Positions 63,943 to 64,000 of a stretch of DNA of 64,000 nt are shown piece after piece. Source of the DNA: Pycnopodia helianthoides (lineage: Eukaryota > Echinodermata > Asteroidea > Forcipulatida > Asteriidae); NCBI GenBank assembly GCA_032158295.1, contig CM063256.1, positions 2,962,034 through 3,026,033 of the forward strand, written 5' to 3'. Position 1 is the first letter of the stretch. The number at the start of each line of letters is the position of its first letter. Made by a program: the position numbers and the translations under genes. Under the pieces are notes generated by a model. It had not been told where the DNA came from. It worked only from the letters and a program-made list of their open reading frames with translations, and did no database searches.

Positions 63943-64000
63943 AAGAAAGCAACATGCTAAAAATAGTCCATTTCTGTAGGTAAGAGTATAGAGTGTATGC

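Overview
This is a window of animal nuclear DNA. It is AT-rich, intron-rich and full of repeats, with no bacterial gene organisation. The coding exons align well with vertebrate proteins from memory. The repeat load (several tRNA-derived SINE-like families, many short inverted-repeat DNA elements, minisatellites) resembles marine invertebrate deuterostomes. I favour an echinoderm, possibly a sea star, but this is inference and I cannot name the species. One 100-base run of N (8214-8313) marks a scaffold gap.

Four protein-coding genes can be supported. (1) 449-5132, plus strand: seven exons of the middle of CHD1L/ALC1, a PARP-dependent SNF2 chromatin remodeller. The first half of its motor lies left of the window. 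The C-terminal linker and macro domain were not found before or after the gap. (2) 19841-39678, minus strand: DHX36/RHAU, the G-quadruplex DEAH-box helicase. Nineteen coding exons were placed by canonical splice sites and consistent phases; one short stretch near the N terminus is missing. (3) 43365-43883, plus strand: a four-pass membrane protein that matches MOSMO, an attenuator of Hedgehog signalling, coded in one exon. (4) 46666-55962, minus strand: POP1, the large protein of RNase P and RNase MRP, in eight coding exons. Three of these each need one extra base to stay in frame.

Layout: 1-5132 CHD1L exons with minisatellites and SINEs in the introns; 5133-19188 a gene-poor, repeat-rich block containing the gap; 19189-19850 a minisatellite touching the DHX36 stop codon; 19841-39678 DHX36 with introns full of SINEs, MITEs and minisatellites; 39700-43283 the probable shared 5' region of DHX36 and MOSMO; 43284-44063 MOSMO; 44064-46665 intergenic repeats; 46666-55962 POP1; 55963-63302 a block of DNA transposons, including a hAT-like element, a decayed transposon-type ORF split by about 70 copies of a 15-bp repeat, and a foldback element with 9-bp target-site duplications at 63302-63942.

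The four genes do not form a pathway. DHX36, POP1 and CHD1L are housekeeping nucleic-acid factors and MOSMO is a signalling modulator. The most unusual local structures are an inverted copy of the DHX36 motif VI exon inside the neighbouring intron, a DHX36 3' minisatellite whose unit includes the stop codon, a 65-nt near-perfect hairpin at 41031-41095, 46-bp perfect inverted arms at 41304/41462, and SINE-like families with modular architecture.
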